From positions 40,920,150 through 40,984,149 of the forward strand of contig NC_016134.3 of NCBI RefSeq assembly GCF_000005505.3: DNA of 64,000 nucleotides. The letters run 5' to 3'. Origin of the DNA: Brachypodium distachyon. Taxonomy: Eukaryota > Streptophyta > Magnoliopsida > Poales > Poaceae. The notes beneath the pieces are model-generated. The model was given only the letters and a program-made list of their open reading frames with translations, was not told the origin of the DNA and did not search any database. Shown piece after piece: positions 11,990-22,612 of the stretch (position 1 is the first letter of the stretch; every line of letters begins with the position of its first letter). The position numbers were made by a program, and so were the translations under genes.

Positions 11990-12507
11990 ATGGCAATGGA
12001 TAGTTAAAAAATGGATCTCCATGTCCATGGATCGTGGGTATGGAGCGGCATTTTGCTGCATGGATATCCAGCTATAGATCAAGTCGTGGAGCGGGCACGG
12101 ATATTTCATTCCATCCATGGATTATCCATGGATATCCGGTACTTAAAATAATAGATGAATTTGTGACATGTAGGTTCATTTTTCAACCATATATTCATAT
12201 AAATAGTTCCCTTCCCCCACAACCATAACCTTAATTTGACCCTCATCCCATTCCCACCCGCCGCCAGGCCAGTCCGCCGCTGACCCTCCGACCCCTTTCC
12301 CCTCAATTTTTCTCAGATCTCAGCCACCCTCATTTATGTTGTATATTGCATGGATATGGATAATACATGGATATTCGGATACCCATGGATATGGATGTGG
12401 ACATTGTTTTGCATCCACGGATATTTTCGTGGATGGATAGTTGGTTTGGGGATGGATATGGATATGGATGTGGTCGACCCGTCCAGACCCGCCCTGCTGC
12501 CATCCTG
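11990..12507. mobile_element. Probable degenerate hAT-like element rich in ATGGATAT words
   Basis: Both flanks of this segment of about 0.5 kb carry many ATGGATAT/ATATCCAT words around a C-rich centre (12210-12330). The ends, GATGGCAATGGAT on the left and GGATGGCAGCAGGG on the right in reverse complement, resemble hAT-like termini of the GGGATGGCAA type. No 8-bp target duplication could be confirmed, so the class is tentative. Confidence 0.4.
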
Positions 12508-14984
12508 AGCGTGCTAGCTGCTGGATTGATGCGCATTTGGATCTTGGCCCGGCGTGCTTGTATTGTACCGCAGCGGCACAAAAAGTCTTGGGTTTGCAGA
12601 GAGACTTGGAGGCCGCTGCGCCACGACGTACGATATAATCCTCTGCCCCTGGCCCTGAGCACCATAACCACCGCTGCGGCCGGGATGCATCATGCATGCA
12701 TGCGCGCATTGATCACGCACGCTGGCAGCCGCTGCAAGGAACCGCACGTTTTTGGATATGAAGGTGCCGACATTCGGATCAGCAGGCCGCCTCGCCCATG
12801 CTGCCGGCCGCTTTCCCGCGACGTACGTACGTATCGTCAATTCGTCATCGATGATCGATCGTAGAGGCTGGCTATTGCGTTCGTGCATACACAAACACTG
12901 AGACACGAGCAGATGGATCGAGAGCCCAGCCAGCTGGGATGTTGTCCTGTTTCCTGGCGGCCTGGCCAGTGGCCATCCATCTTTCTGTAGAGCGAGAGAT
13001 CTAAGACAGATCCTGACCATGCATCTGTTAGGAGCACGTACGCAGCATCGTGCAAGTCTCTGCGCGCCAAGCACTGAATCTTCTTCCCTCACACGCAATA
13101 GTATCCATCGTTCTGCTAATACTCTCTACGTCGTCATTTATTTACCGCAAATTAATGATTGGAAGAGCAGTTGTGTATGCATCGATCAGCAGTAGGCGTG
13201 AAATGGATCTGTCAAGGCCGGTACTTAGATAAGTCCTTTTTACTGCACTCACAAGTCACATCATAGGTGCATGCGTTTCTGACCTAAGCCCCCTAGACTT
13301 TCTACATTGAGCAAGTTTTGGAACTAGAAACCCTTATGAATATATATCGGCAGACCATTCCTAGACGCAAGAAATAGTTAATGATTGGTCAATTTTACTG
13401 TCCCGGTTCAACAACCATGCAATGCAAATGCATGCATACCTTTCGACTGGCCGGCTAGCTTGCACTGACTTGCACTCAACAAATATCTCACACGCACGAG
13501 GCTGCATATATGGGTAGGTTTGGACGTACGAGCTCTCCGACTCCATTAGATAATGCCAGGCAGCGCGCCTCCCAGCCACTGCGGTCGCTCCACGTCGCGG
13601 GAACAGGATACTTGACGTACGTGCATCACGGACGAGATGAGGGAGGGGAACAGTTTGCTCCGTTGGAGTGTTCCAGGTGTAAGTATGAAGCAGGGTTCAT
13701 ATCAGAGATCTCATCTCATGACAAGCATTTCCATCATTGATCGATCCTCTTTTTTCAGCAACGATTTTTTCGGGTAGGAGCGGCAATTCCCATCCATCAT
13801 ATCATTGTCCGGTCCATGCAACTATATATCTGCACCAAAAGTTTTCCTTGGTTGGCAAAGATTCTTCAGAACAAGCGGAATGGTTACGCCTAACCACACA
13901 GTATTGCGAGAACCAGTCAAATCCGTAGCTAGTGGTTTGGTATAACCACTGATCCATAGGGTTACTGTGCCCCATATGGGCGAAACAGCAATGCTGATTA
14001 TCAATGCCATGAAACTTGACCATGCATGATCGATCTAACGACAATGTGTAGTACGTCGACCTCTGAATTTTCCTGCGTCGGCGGATGATATGATTAGGCC
14101 GAATTGGAGGCGGCCAGAATGGAGGTAACTTTGCATTTTGTTCCACTAATTTCCTGCACTAGTTTCACCGGTCATCAGTCCATGCACGAACGAACCCAGC
14201 TAGTAGGTACGTATATCACCTGTTTTTGGCCAGTAGTTTGGTCTTGCATGTTACATGTCGTACCGCGGACAGGCATGCAGAATGGACGCACAAAAAGGGA
14301 CAGAATGTGTACGTGACCAGATATCACATCGACGGATGGGATAGGAAAAGTGTGCATGCATGCATGACCCTGTGATATGATATTCTCCTACATCTTACTA
14401 CTACTATAATCTGTGTGATTCAGTCTTCTCGGAACAAGTCTAGAAGGGCTACTGTACTTTTCAGAAGGCTCTCGTGCACATGTGGATCGCGATCGATACT
14501 GTGCAAATTATGAATTCTTTTGATCCAAAGAGGCCATGATCAGAAGGTCCCATGGACCAATAATAACCCGTTCGTGCCCCCCAAAAGGTTAGGCTTTATC
14601 CATCCATCCGACCTTGCTAGCTAGCACCGGGCGCGATCGAGCACGCACAAGACTATATATATGTGATTTACATCCAGCGAATTCAAGTACGTGCCGGAAG
14701 GAAATATTATGTCGCATGTTGAGCCAACAGTGCAGGGGAGCAGTGGGAGCACAGCGCCCCTTGCCGGGCGGGGATCCTCATCATGCGTAGGGGGTGGCCG
14801 CCGGCCGGGTCGGTCAGATCTGGCGCCTAATTCGTTACATGTCGCCTTTCCTGAAGCAAGAGCCCTGGAGTTTAGCCGGGCACAGCACGAGAGCTGGCTG
14901 GCTCGCGTGCCATTAGTAACTTTGCGAGAGTACTTTAGTTTGGCGTTGAGGTAGACGTCGCATCGCTGGAACCGATGAACTGAC

Positions 14985-15169
14985 TGCTAGAGATATAATA
15001 CGGCTAGGATTAGAGATAAGATATAATTAGTTTAAACGAGATTACTTGTCTTGTACTCCAAGTATATCTTCCCTTTTGTACCTGTATATATACCCCATAT
15101 GAGGGTCAGATCAAAACAACACAGTATATCGTGGAATACCAATTAGGTTTCCAATCTCATATTTCTACA
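14985..15169 (+). repeat. Left LTR
   Basis: Starts TGCTAGAG and ends CTACA. It contains a TATATATA stretch that may be the promoter. It pairs with 17010-17194. Confidence 0.85.
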
Positions 15170-15183
15170 TGGTATCAGAACGG
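15170..15183 (+). other. Primer-binding site for initiator tRNA-Met
   Basis: TGGTATCAGA directly abuts the left LTR. This is the usual primer site of plant copia elements and fixes the LTR border. Confidence 0.85.
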
Positions 15184-17009
15184 TTAGACTAACGTCGCCG
15201 ATCCTTGGACACATCTTCCGCATCATGCCGCCTCCGGGGAGATCGATATTCGTAATCTCCCCGGAGGGCTCTCCTCCTTAGTTTTTCCTCCGAATCATAA
15301 ATTAGATCGTTTTGCATAGGTTACAAATTTCCAATCTCCAATATTGTCAATTAGATTGATTTTCAAGTTAGCCACGAATATCCAAAGATCTCTGCGATCG
15401 AAGCTCTCGCCGGTGACTTCCACAGCCAGATTGGTTCGCACCTATGAGGCAGTGCCCTACTCGGCGGCGCGTGCTTTACATCGACATCGCATAGCGCTGC
15501 CCGCGAGCGACGAGTACTACATCGATCCCTCGCTGCTCTGCATCGCCTGCACATGGCAACGACATCGACTGGGCAGATTGGCGCGAAGCCGCTGAGACGG
15601 CGATCGATCACGTCCATGTACATGCATGTGTGCATAGACGGATATGCATTGGATAGCCAGCTGCAAGCACGCCCGTGTAGACTCCAGCGCCGGAACAAGC
15701 TGCACCCAGCCACATCAACGGCCACTCCGCAAGTCCTACCGCTGGAGCAACATCCGCTTCTGCATCACGGCGCATCGACCACGGGAGGGCGAATTCTTGC
15801 ACACGGCATCGACGGATCTTCGACACGCGCGTGACAACGGCACCGATCTGCATCACCTCCTGGGCTCCTGCACTGCACCGACTGTACGACTACATCACCC
15901 CAGTAAAGAGCTACCTACGAACTTCATCGAGTACATCTACGAGAAGCACATGCACCATCCACACGTCAAGCCGGTGTGGAGCGAGATGCAATCTTCATCG
16001 ACTTCTCAGACACGGCACGACACGACATCGACACACCGTCGCCACAAGGGACGCCTTCGAGCGACGGATCATCGTCGACATGCCCGCTGATACGTCATCG
16101 CCGACACACTTCATCACCAAAGGTCTTCATCAACGTGGTCTTCATCAACAATCGTCATCAACCAGTCGCTGCCACTTCGTCCATACGGATGGACATCTCC
16201 CGGGTCCTCTGACAGTTCTACTGCAAGACGCATCAGCAACGACAGCATTCCCGCGTCAGCTTCACCGACGCCGGCATCGACCGCGTCATCATCTCCAGCG
16301 TTCTCTGACAGACTCTTCTGCAAGACGCTTCATCGACGCCGGTATCAACCGCGTCTTTGACGGCTTCACTGCATCGACACCCAACATCACTATTTGTGAT
16401 GACTTCTCTCCAGTTCTGGCAAAGCTGGAGGTCGCACGACGCGCATGGTTCTGGCAAAACCGATGCGTGCTCGATGGGTTCCCACCAGTTCGGGCAAAAC
16501 TGGTGGTCTCATCTCATTCGACGCGTCCTCTGATATTTGCAAGACGCTACCGACGACACCCTCTGACATCTGCAAGGTGCATCGTTTTCGACTGCAGCTC
16601 CGTCTCTACATCATAGCATTTTTTTTTTGCGCCTTCCGGCTATACGTGCGGCTACATCCACTATGACGACTACTACTTCGACCATGACTACCTCGACCAC
16701 AGCTACATCATGATCGGCTACCTCGACATCGACATCAAGGGCTACGTCTACAGCGAATCATCGGCAACAACTCCAGTCAAAGCGTCCGTGCCGTCACTAG
16801 CGTCCACGACACTCCCACTATGACTGCGGGAGGGAATAGAGGAGAGACGGGAGACGGCACCAGAAGGGGACGGCACGCACTGCCCTAGGTGACGGACCAG
16901 TCCATCAGAGACGCAGTTGATGATGGCGAAGCGGAGAAGACGACGGAAGCACAAAACTTCAAATCCAGTCGCAATCGTCCGCTTCGCTCACGCTACGACT
17001 GAGGGGGAA

Positions 17010-17194
17010 TGTTAGAGATATAATACGGTTAGGATTAGAGATAAGATAGAATTAGTTTAAACGAGATTACTTGTCTTGTACTCCAAGTATATCTTCCCCT
17101 TTGTACCTCTATATATACCCCATATGAAGGTCAGATCAAAACAACACAGTATATCGTGGAATACCAATTAGACTTCCAATCTCATATTTCTACG
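17010..17194 (+). repeat. Right LTR
   Basis: Starts TGTTAGAG directly after the purine tract and runs parallel to the left LTR without indels. Its terminal CA appears mutated to CG. Confidence 0.85.
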
Positions 17195-17420
17195 CTCCGT
17201 GGCCTGTCTGGTGCCCTGCCCGGACAGAGGGAGAAGAATGAATCGCCGTTTTGGTCCGACGACAATGTTGACTCTCGACGTAGACGCGCACGGGAAGGAG
17301 AGAGGGAAAAGAATGGAGACGATGATGTGCTCTTGGGCCGGCCGGAAATGGACGCGCGCAGGTGAGGCCGGCCCAGCAGCGGACCAACGCACTTACCCTC
17401 CGCGTCCTCTATCCTATACT

Positions 17421-17678
17421 CTGCTTTGCGTCACAAGGCCCGCCAGTGCTTGCACCGGCTATTCCCAAAAAACAAAAGTGCTTGCACCGGCCTGCTATGG
17501 GAACAGACCTGCTGATACGGCCTGGCTGGGGCAGCCTAGCGATTTCCTCCGAGAAGGCCATGCCACACCGTGCGGAATCAGAAGAGCGGTTTGATAGTAG
17601 GCCGCACGAGATTATGGACGGGATGCAGCCATGCAGGCCTGTAGCAATGCTACATGGGCCAAATGTACAACAGACCCA
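17421..17678. repeat. Dispersed repeat, copy 1
   Basis: A block of about 250 bp that recurs in direct orientation at 25370-25607 with clear similarity over its whole length, such as CTAGCGATTTCCTCCGAGAA and CCGCACGAGATTATG. Copy 1 has an internal direct duplication of GTGCTTGCACCGGC (near 17453 and 17480) separated by an A-rich insert. It is unclassified, probably a mobile-element fragment. Confidence 0.75.
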
Positions 17679-17833
17679 CACAAAAGAAAAAAAAAACTAC
17701 GTAAACTTGGGCTGTTGAAGAATCGAACACCAAACCTCACTTTGGAAACCCAATACATGACCACATTTTCATAGTATTATTTTTACTTTTATGTTTATAT
17801 TAAAATAATAATTACTTTATAATTACTTAAAAA

Positions 17834-17907
17834 GGGGATGTAGCTCAATTGGTAGAGAAAAAACAAACGCTTGTGTTAAGTTCGGGGTTCGATTCCTCGC
17901 ATCTCCA
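17834..17907 (+). pseudogene. tRNA-Ala pseudogene 1
   Basis: The 5' half GGGGATGTAGCTCAATTGGT and the TCGGGGTTCGATTCCTCG arm, with a CATCTCCA end, match nuclear plant tRNA-Ala. The acceptor and T stems still pair. The D-stem closing bases are replaced by an A-run and the anticodon arm cannot fold normally, so no functional anticodon is readable. Confidence 0.8.
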
Positions 17908-17972
17908 AATGATTTTCATAGTACTTTTACTTTCTATGTTTGTATTAAAAATTACTTTATAATTACATAAAA

Positions 17973-18039
17973 GGGGATGTACCTTAATTGGTAGAGCAAA
18001 CGCTTGTGTAATGTATGGGTTCGATTCCTTGCATCTCCA
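17973..18039 (+). pseudogene. tRNA-Ala pseudogene 2 (tandem copy)
   Basis: This is a second, 67-nt relic about 140 bp after the first, with the same acceptor ends and a weaker T arm. The flanking AT-rich DNA (ATGATTTTCATAGTA, ATTACTTTATAATTAC) is also duplicated, so a unit containing the relic was copied rather than the tRNA alone. The D stem and anticodon arm are damaged. Confidence 0.75.
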
Positions 18040-20035
18040 AATGATTAGACCAGCACGATTATACCGACTATTTGCGAATGCTGCCTTATTATTCTCAAAC
18101 TATCCGTGGTCTTCTTACTGCACAAATCTGGATTCCTGATCTAACGTCCCACACGCGTCGATTTCTCAGGCAACTGTTCCGCAACTGTTCCCTAGCAGAT
18201 TTGTTATTAATAATATTAAACCTGGCTCACTTGAATTGCGGGTAACACCTTGCGCTGATTTAAAATCTCTACTCGCTGTAACAGAAGGCAAAAACATGAC
18301 ATCTTTGTTTTTCTTTGTCAACATTCATTTTGTTTCTGGTTGAGAAAAGCATTCATTTTATGTTTGTGCATGTAAACTAAAACTGCAATCAGCTGCTGCA
18401 TAAAGAGGAAAAAAGATTAAAACCACAACCTGGTTCCCAATTAGTGTGCAAAAGGATCACTAGCCTGAAATGAAGCAATTGACATAAACAACAGTGTCAC
18501 TGCGCCTTTTTTGTTCCAAGATATTACTTCGTCCGGTTTACATAATGTGCAAACATTTTGAACCACTGACGTCTGGCTGCTTGCCTGGCCTGGGACTTGG
18601 CTGAGCCTGGCAAAGACTTTGTTACCACTACTGTCAACGGAAACGACCTGGTGCCATCTTTAAATATCAGGGATCTCTCCCGTTTCCATTATTGAAATAA
18701 CAGAAATACAACGTCTTTGGTACCCAGAAGGACGAGGGAAACAGGGGAAGTTTAACAGGGAAGCTTATCAGAGAGGGGTGAGAAAATAACTACGTAAGCA
18801 GGAAACCGCTGACCAGCCCTCGCAAACGAGATACTGGCTACGGGAAGAAAACCTACCCCTAGCTACAATCCTATTAAGATAGCAGACCAACATTACAACT
18901 ACCAGATAGACAAAACACTGGAATCAACAAGATAGACTAAGCAAAATGCAGAGAGCCACCACAACAGAACACTCCAGCTTCAAGACGCCAGCGAGAGAGG
19001 CGGTACATCCAGCCCATCAGCATCCGGTGGCGAGCGCTATTCATAAACAGATAAACTCAGGATTCTAGCAGAAAGTGATGACTGGAGTACCTTTCTAAAG
19101 GATCGTATTCGGTCAGTTGAGAACAGTGTATCACGGAATATTTCTATTATTAAAATGTCCCATGTGCTATGTTATTTTCCTGTAATTCATAGTACAACAA
19201 TCTTGTTTTCAGGAAACACGTGCCCAGTAAATTTGGGTTCCTTGATTGCCTGCTTGACATTTGAATTTGGTCTTGTTGGGTGATTATTGGCAGTGGTCGG
19301 GCAAATTTCTGAACCTTTTTTTTCCTGTCAGCGGTAGGCTCAGACTGCGTTTTCTAAACTTGATCTGTGACGCACGCTTTCTTGACGAAACGATTTGGAA
19401 GAAACAAAAGCGGCCGGCGCGTGCCATGATCACGCGAAGAGAAAACGAAGACCGGACGGCACACCACCATGCTTGTGTACGTGATACTCTCGAATTTGTG
19501 CAAAAACGAAGTGGCCTCAGTAACGCCCAGAAAAAGAGACGCAGGGAGAGCGAGAGAAAGAGAGGAAGGTTAAATATACTTCTTGCTTGTCCTTTGTTGA
19601 CAGTGGCTGGGAGAGAACAGGTCCAGGAGAGTGGGCGCAACTCTGTTCACATGGTGCACATATTGGGCTTCTTCAAAACAAAGGTGAAAATGGACTGGGG
19701 GTTGGATGTCCTCTCAGCCTTGAGTAGGCCCAATCCTGTTTAATGATAACTCCATCTCCTTGTATAGAGGGGTTACAGGTAAAGGTAAAATAACCAACCC
19801 AACCTCTTTTTTCCTAACTTCATCTCTAATCCCTTAAGTCCTAACTTAATGGGAGTGAGATAGAATGCTGCCCGCCAAGGCTGCACCATCTTTGGCTCAT
19901 TTAATTAGCTACACAACACAATGTGCACAGGGACTATCAAAGAGAACTGAGGCCAATTTTGGAGATGCATTATCATAGCAGGTAACAATGGCAAATCACA
20001 ATTAACCTTTGAGCAGACATAAAATTTGACAATAC
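18040..20035. other. Spacer with no gene recognised
   Basis: The stretch at 18660-19040, read on the minus strand, ends in a non-coding tail that could be the 3' end of a LINE, but I cannot confirm it. No exon of the neighbouring UFL1 relic continues here, so this is where its 3' half has been lost. Confidence 0.45.
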
Positions 20036-20165
20036 CAGTGTCCATTCTCGATTGCGTCACCCACAGCAGCATCTAGCATATCGACAACAGATGGATGAAC
20101 AAAAATAGCGTCCAGTGCAATGCCATCTGGGCATCTGGCCTGTAGAAGATAAAAGTTTCCCTTTA

Positions 20166-21270
20166 GGCTGTGTTTGGATGTAAATATTCAAGGGGTGGAA
20201 TTGAATTGGTTAGGATTCCAATTCTGAGTGGAAATGGACTTGGCCTACAGTACCATTGTAGCTGTTTGGATGTGCATGTAATTGGTAGTTGGAATTGGAA
20301 AGTACATCCAATTCCAATTCATGTTTGGATGCACAAACAATGGAATGGTAAAGTAAAAACCTGTTTGAGCATTGTATATTTGATCTGGGTGCAAAGAAAA
20401 ATAAACAGAAAAGAAAAGAGGAAAGGCAGCAGCACGTGCTGCTTGGATCCATCGGGAGAGGCTTGGCCAGCGGCAACCATGGCCGGCGGCCAGCAACACG
20501 GCAGTGTACTGCCGAACAGGCGCTGCAGGGCACCAAAAAGCACTGGACTCCTACAGGGAGAACGAGCAGAACGAGGCGAGTTCCATGGGAAGTTCGGCCA
20601 GGGCTTCCGCGGCCGGGAACCGCTCGCCGGCGGCGAGGCCGGTGCTGCAGCGACGGCAAATGTGGCTAGGAGGCTACAGAGCACGAAATAAGTGGGGATT
20701 TTGGGGAAAATGAAGAGGAGCACGCCGGATCCAGGCAAGAGCGGCGCATCGCCAAAGAGGTAGCAGCGGGCGGGCCTCCGGCGGTGGATCTCGCCAGATA
20801 CGGTGAAGAACGGGGCTGCTGCAGGAGGGGATGGGGTAGCAGCAGGCGGGCCGGAGGCGCGGCGCCGGATCTCACCGGATCCAGGAAGACAAGGTGGCGA
20901 CCGTACGCCAGGCAAGCTCGTCGCGTCGGCGGCGCTGGGAGAGCTCCAGTGACGGTGACGGAGGCCTCCGGCCTTTTCTCGGGCCTTTTCTCGGTAGGTT
21001 CAGGCTTCTGCACTTGTTTCGTTCCTCTGTTTAGAGAGAGCGAACCGGTAAGTGGACGCACGTGGGCAGGGTGGTGGGAAGTGGACGAATTCAGCCCAAA
21101 ATCGAGCGAGGGGGGTCGGAATTTGGTTAGACCGCTCGGTAGTGTATACATAACGATTGGAATTGAAGGAGAATTCCAACAGCAGATTCCTGCGCCATCC
21201 AAACAGAAGAATTGAACGTCTCCAATTCCAATTCCGAATTCTGGGGCTGAATTCTTACATCCAAACGGGC
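20166..21270. mobile_element. TIR DNA transposon, 1.1 kb, inside the UFL1 pseudogene
   Basis: The ends GGCTGTGTTTGGATGTAA and, in reverse complement, GCCCGTTTGGATGTAA form terminal inverted repeats. TA lies on both sides. Subterminal regions repeat AATTCCAATT words and the TTTGGATG motif. The centre (about 20420-21120) is GC-rich, unlike the ends, and may be captured genic DNA. No transposase is visible. It lies in the UFL1 intron between the QPK and PDGIALD exons. The superfamily is uncertain (Harbinger-like or hAT-like). Confidence 0.65.
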
Positions 21271-21633
21271 TATTAGATAAATAGGAAGATAAAAAGATAG
21301 TCAATATAAATTCGAATTGTAAAGGAAAACTGACAGCCTCAAGTACCTCCAAGTACTGTTTAGTACTTTAGGTTGAGGAATTGCAAGTTTCTGAAGCACT
21401 TCATACCCAATATAAGAGTTCTGCATAGAAAATGGAGAAGTCAACACACAAAAGGAGATAAGGAATAATAATAACTTTAATTTGTGATCAGAAACAGAAC
21501 CAGTATCATGGTAAATACCAGATGAAGAGATTTATGATGATGCAACAAGATGTGGAGTAAAACTGTGAGCGCATGTGTGGAAGAATTAGATAAGTAGTCA
21601 TGCAAAGGTGCACATGTAGAAGTTCAGATCTTG

Positions 21634-21692
21634 TGTAGTTCAGTGAAGCCTACTTGTGCTACACACATGTAGTTCAGTGAAGCCTACTTGTG
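21634..21692. repeat. 25-bp direct repeat
   Basis: The 25-bp unit at 21634-21658, beginning TGTAGTTCAGTGAAG, is repeated exactly at 21668-21692. It lies in an intron of the UFL1 pseudogene. Confidence 0.8.
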
Positions 21693-22159
21693 ATACTGCC
21701 TCAAAATCGTTGCTTCTAATATGTCATAAAATCGTAGGAACTAAATAGAGATGCCTCAACCTGTGAAAAAAACACATCAACTCTTTCCTTCTGAGCATGT
21801 GCAAAAAACTAATAAAGAGAAAAAAATTAACACAACACTAAATATAGTTTAAGAATTAATAATATGAATTCAAATGTGGATCTTACAGCTGGTGATCACT
21901 GTACTCTGCCACGGACAGACCCAAGTACAGCACCTTCTTTTAGCAAGCTAACAAAAATGGACTGGAAGAATAAACCTTCCACCGAGACTCCTTGGAGCTG
22001 TTGCTGCAAGGAGTTCCAGACAGATGGCAAGTTTGACAGGACAGTTATACCCCTTGCCGCACCACGGACCATGGCAGTAATTCGTGAGACGTATGCTGGA
22101 GAGTATATCTGGCCACCTTCTAGCCTTCCTTGCACCTGGAAGCATTTATAATTTTAGTA

Positions 22160-22241
22160 CTCCCTCCGATCCTAAATCCTTGTCGTGGATTTAGTTCAAA
22201 TTTAAACTAAAACCACGACAAGAATTTAGGATCCGAGGGAG
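22160..22241. mobile_element. Stowaway MITE, 82 bp
   Basis: A nearly perfect palindrome with ends CTCCCTCCGATCCTAAAT and its reverse complement (CTCCCTCGGATCCTAAAT), flanked by TA at 22158 and 22242. These are the terminus and target of Stowaway (Tc1/mariner) MITEs. It lies in an intron of the UFL1 pseudogene. Confidence 0.9.
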
Positions 22242-22612
22242 TACCATTTTGGTTAAAATCCGCAAAGAAAAAGAACATTGTAGGTGTTAGGTAGCAGACA
22301 TACATTAGTTCCAAGCCGAGGCTCGAGGATATTGACGACCAACTCCGATCCAATATGTAGCAATCTCAGCCAAGGCGATCTGGCTGTGTTCTTGCAACTT
22401 CTCATTTATCTCATCTGTCATAGAGTCCCAGCCAAGGCGATCTGACTGTAACATGATCTCACCATTGATCAACATCAGGGCCGGATCCTACATGACAACC
22501 TTTTGTGCCTGCGTCTCTATATGGTAAAGATCCACCCCCAGGATGTCTGATAAATCAACTAGTGATACACATCCTTCTTCATCTCCATCTTAATCTCATG
22601 CTTCAAATGGTC

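Larger units (their letters stand above)
7061..14984. other. Gene-free region rich in palindromic tetranucleotides
   Basis: Nearly 8 kb without a recognisable gene. It has dense runs and isolated copies of CATGCATG, TAGCTAGC, GTACGTAC and CGATCGAT. Examples are a TAGC run near 7201-7223, ACGTACGTACG near 10938 and TAGCTAGC near 11316 and 11551. Small simple repeats are (GA)n near 8553 and (ATGG)n near 9247. Remnants of Stowaway-like and hAT-like elements lie inside and are listed separately. No coding exon could be supported. Confidence 0.6.
14985..17194 (+). mobile_element. Non-autonomous copia-type LTR retrotransposon, 2.2 kb
   Basis: The element is bounded by two 185-bp LTRs (14985-15169 and 17010-17194). 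The left LTR is followed at once by a primer-binding site, TGGTATCAGAACGG (15170), matching the 3' end of initiator tRNA-Met. The right LTR is preceded by a polypurine tract, GAGGGGGAA (17001-17009). The internal 1.84 kb has no recognisable gag, protease, integrase or reverse transcriptase, so it must have been moved by a partner's proteins. The LTRs differ at 9 of 185 positions by my count. No clean 5-bp target duplication is visible, and the right LTR ends CG where CA is expected. Confidence 0.85.
20036..22612 (-). pseudogene. UFL1: Truncated UFL1 (E3 UFM1-protein ligase 1) pseudogene
   Basis: Five consecutive exon-like blocks, read on the minus strand, match the N-terminal half of plant UFL1, which transfers UFM1 to targets at the ER. 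They are 22612-22304 (DHLKHEIKMEMKK, SLVDLSDILGVDLYH, DPALMLINGEIM, SELVVNILEPRLGT), 22135-21887 (QGRLEGGQIYSPAYVSRITA, VRGAARGITV, NLPSVWNSLQQQLQ), 21808-21761 (FAHAQKERVDVFFSQ), 21420-21347 (NSYIGYEVLQKLAIPQPK) and 20139-20036 (PDGIALDAIFVHPSVVDM, VGDAIENGH). Splice borders are mostly kept. It is broken by a frameshift near 22577, an in-frame TAG at 22488-22490, a deletion of about 8 nt near 22358 and a TGA at 21896-21898 replacing a conserved Trp. An 8-bp insertion lies before QYLE. The first exons and the whole C-terminal half are missing. Retained introns point to DNA-level duplication, not retroposition. Confidence 0.9.

Noticed and set aside
7061..14984. CRISPR-like or regulatory repeat arrays from the CATG/TAGC words
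   Set aside because: The words are short, not regularly spaced and lack unique spacers; this is a plant nuclear genome.
15831..16616. 261-codon frame inside the LTR element
   Set aside because: No gag or pol motifs, His/Arg/Ser-rich composition and no start context. It is treated as non-coding interior.
18523..18550. Stowaway-like TTACTTCGTCCGGTTTACAT terminus
   Set aside because: Only one short, imperfect end, with no inverted partner or TA pair.
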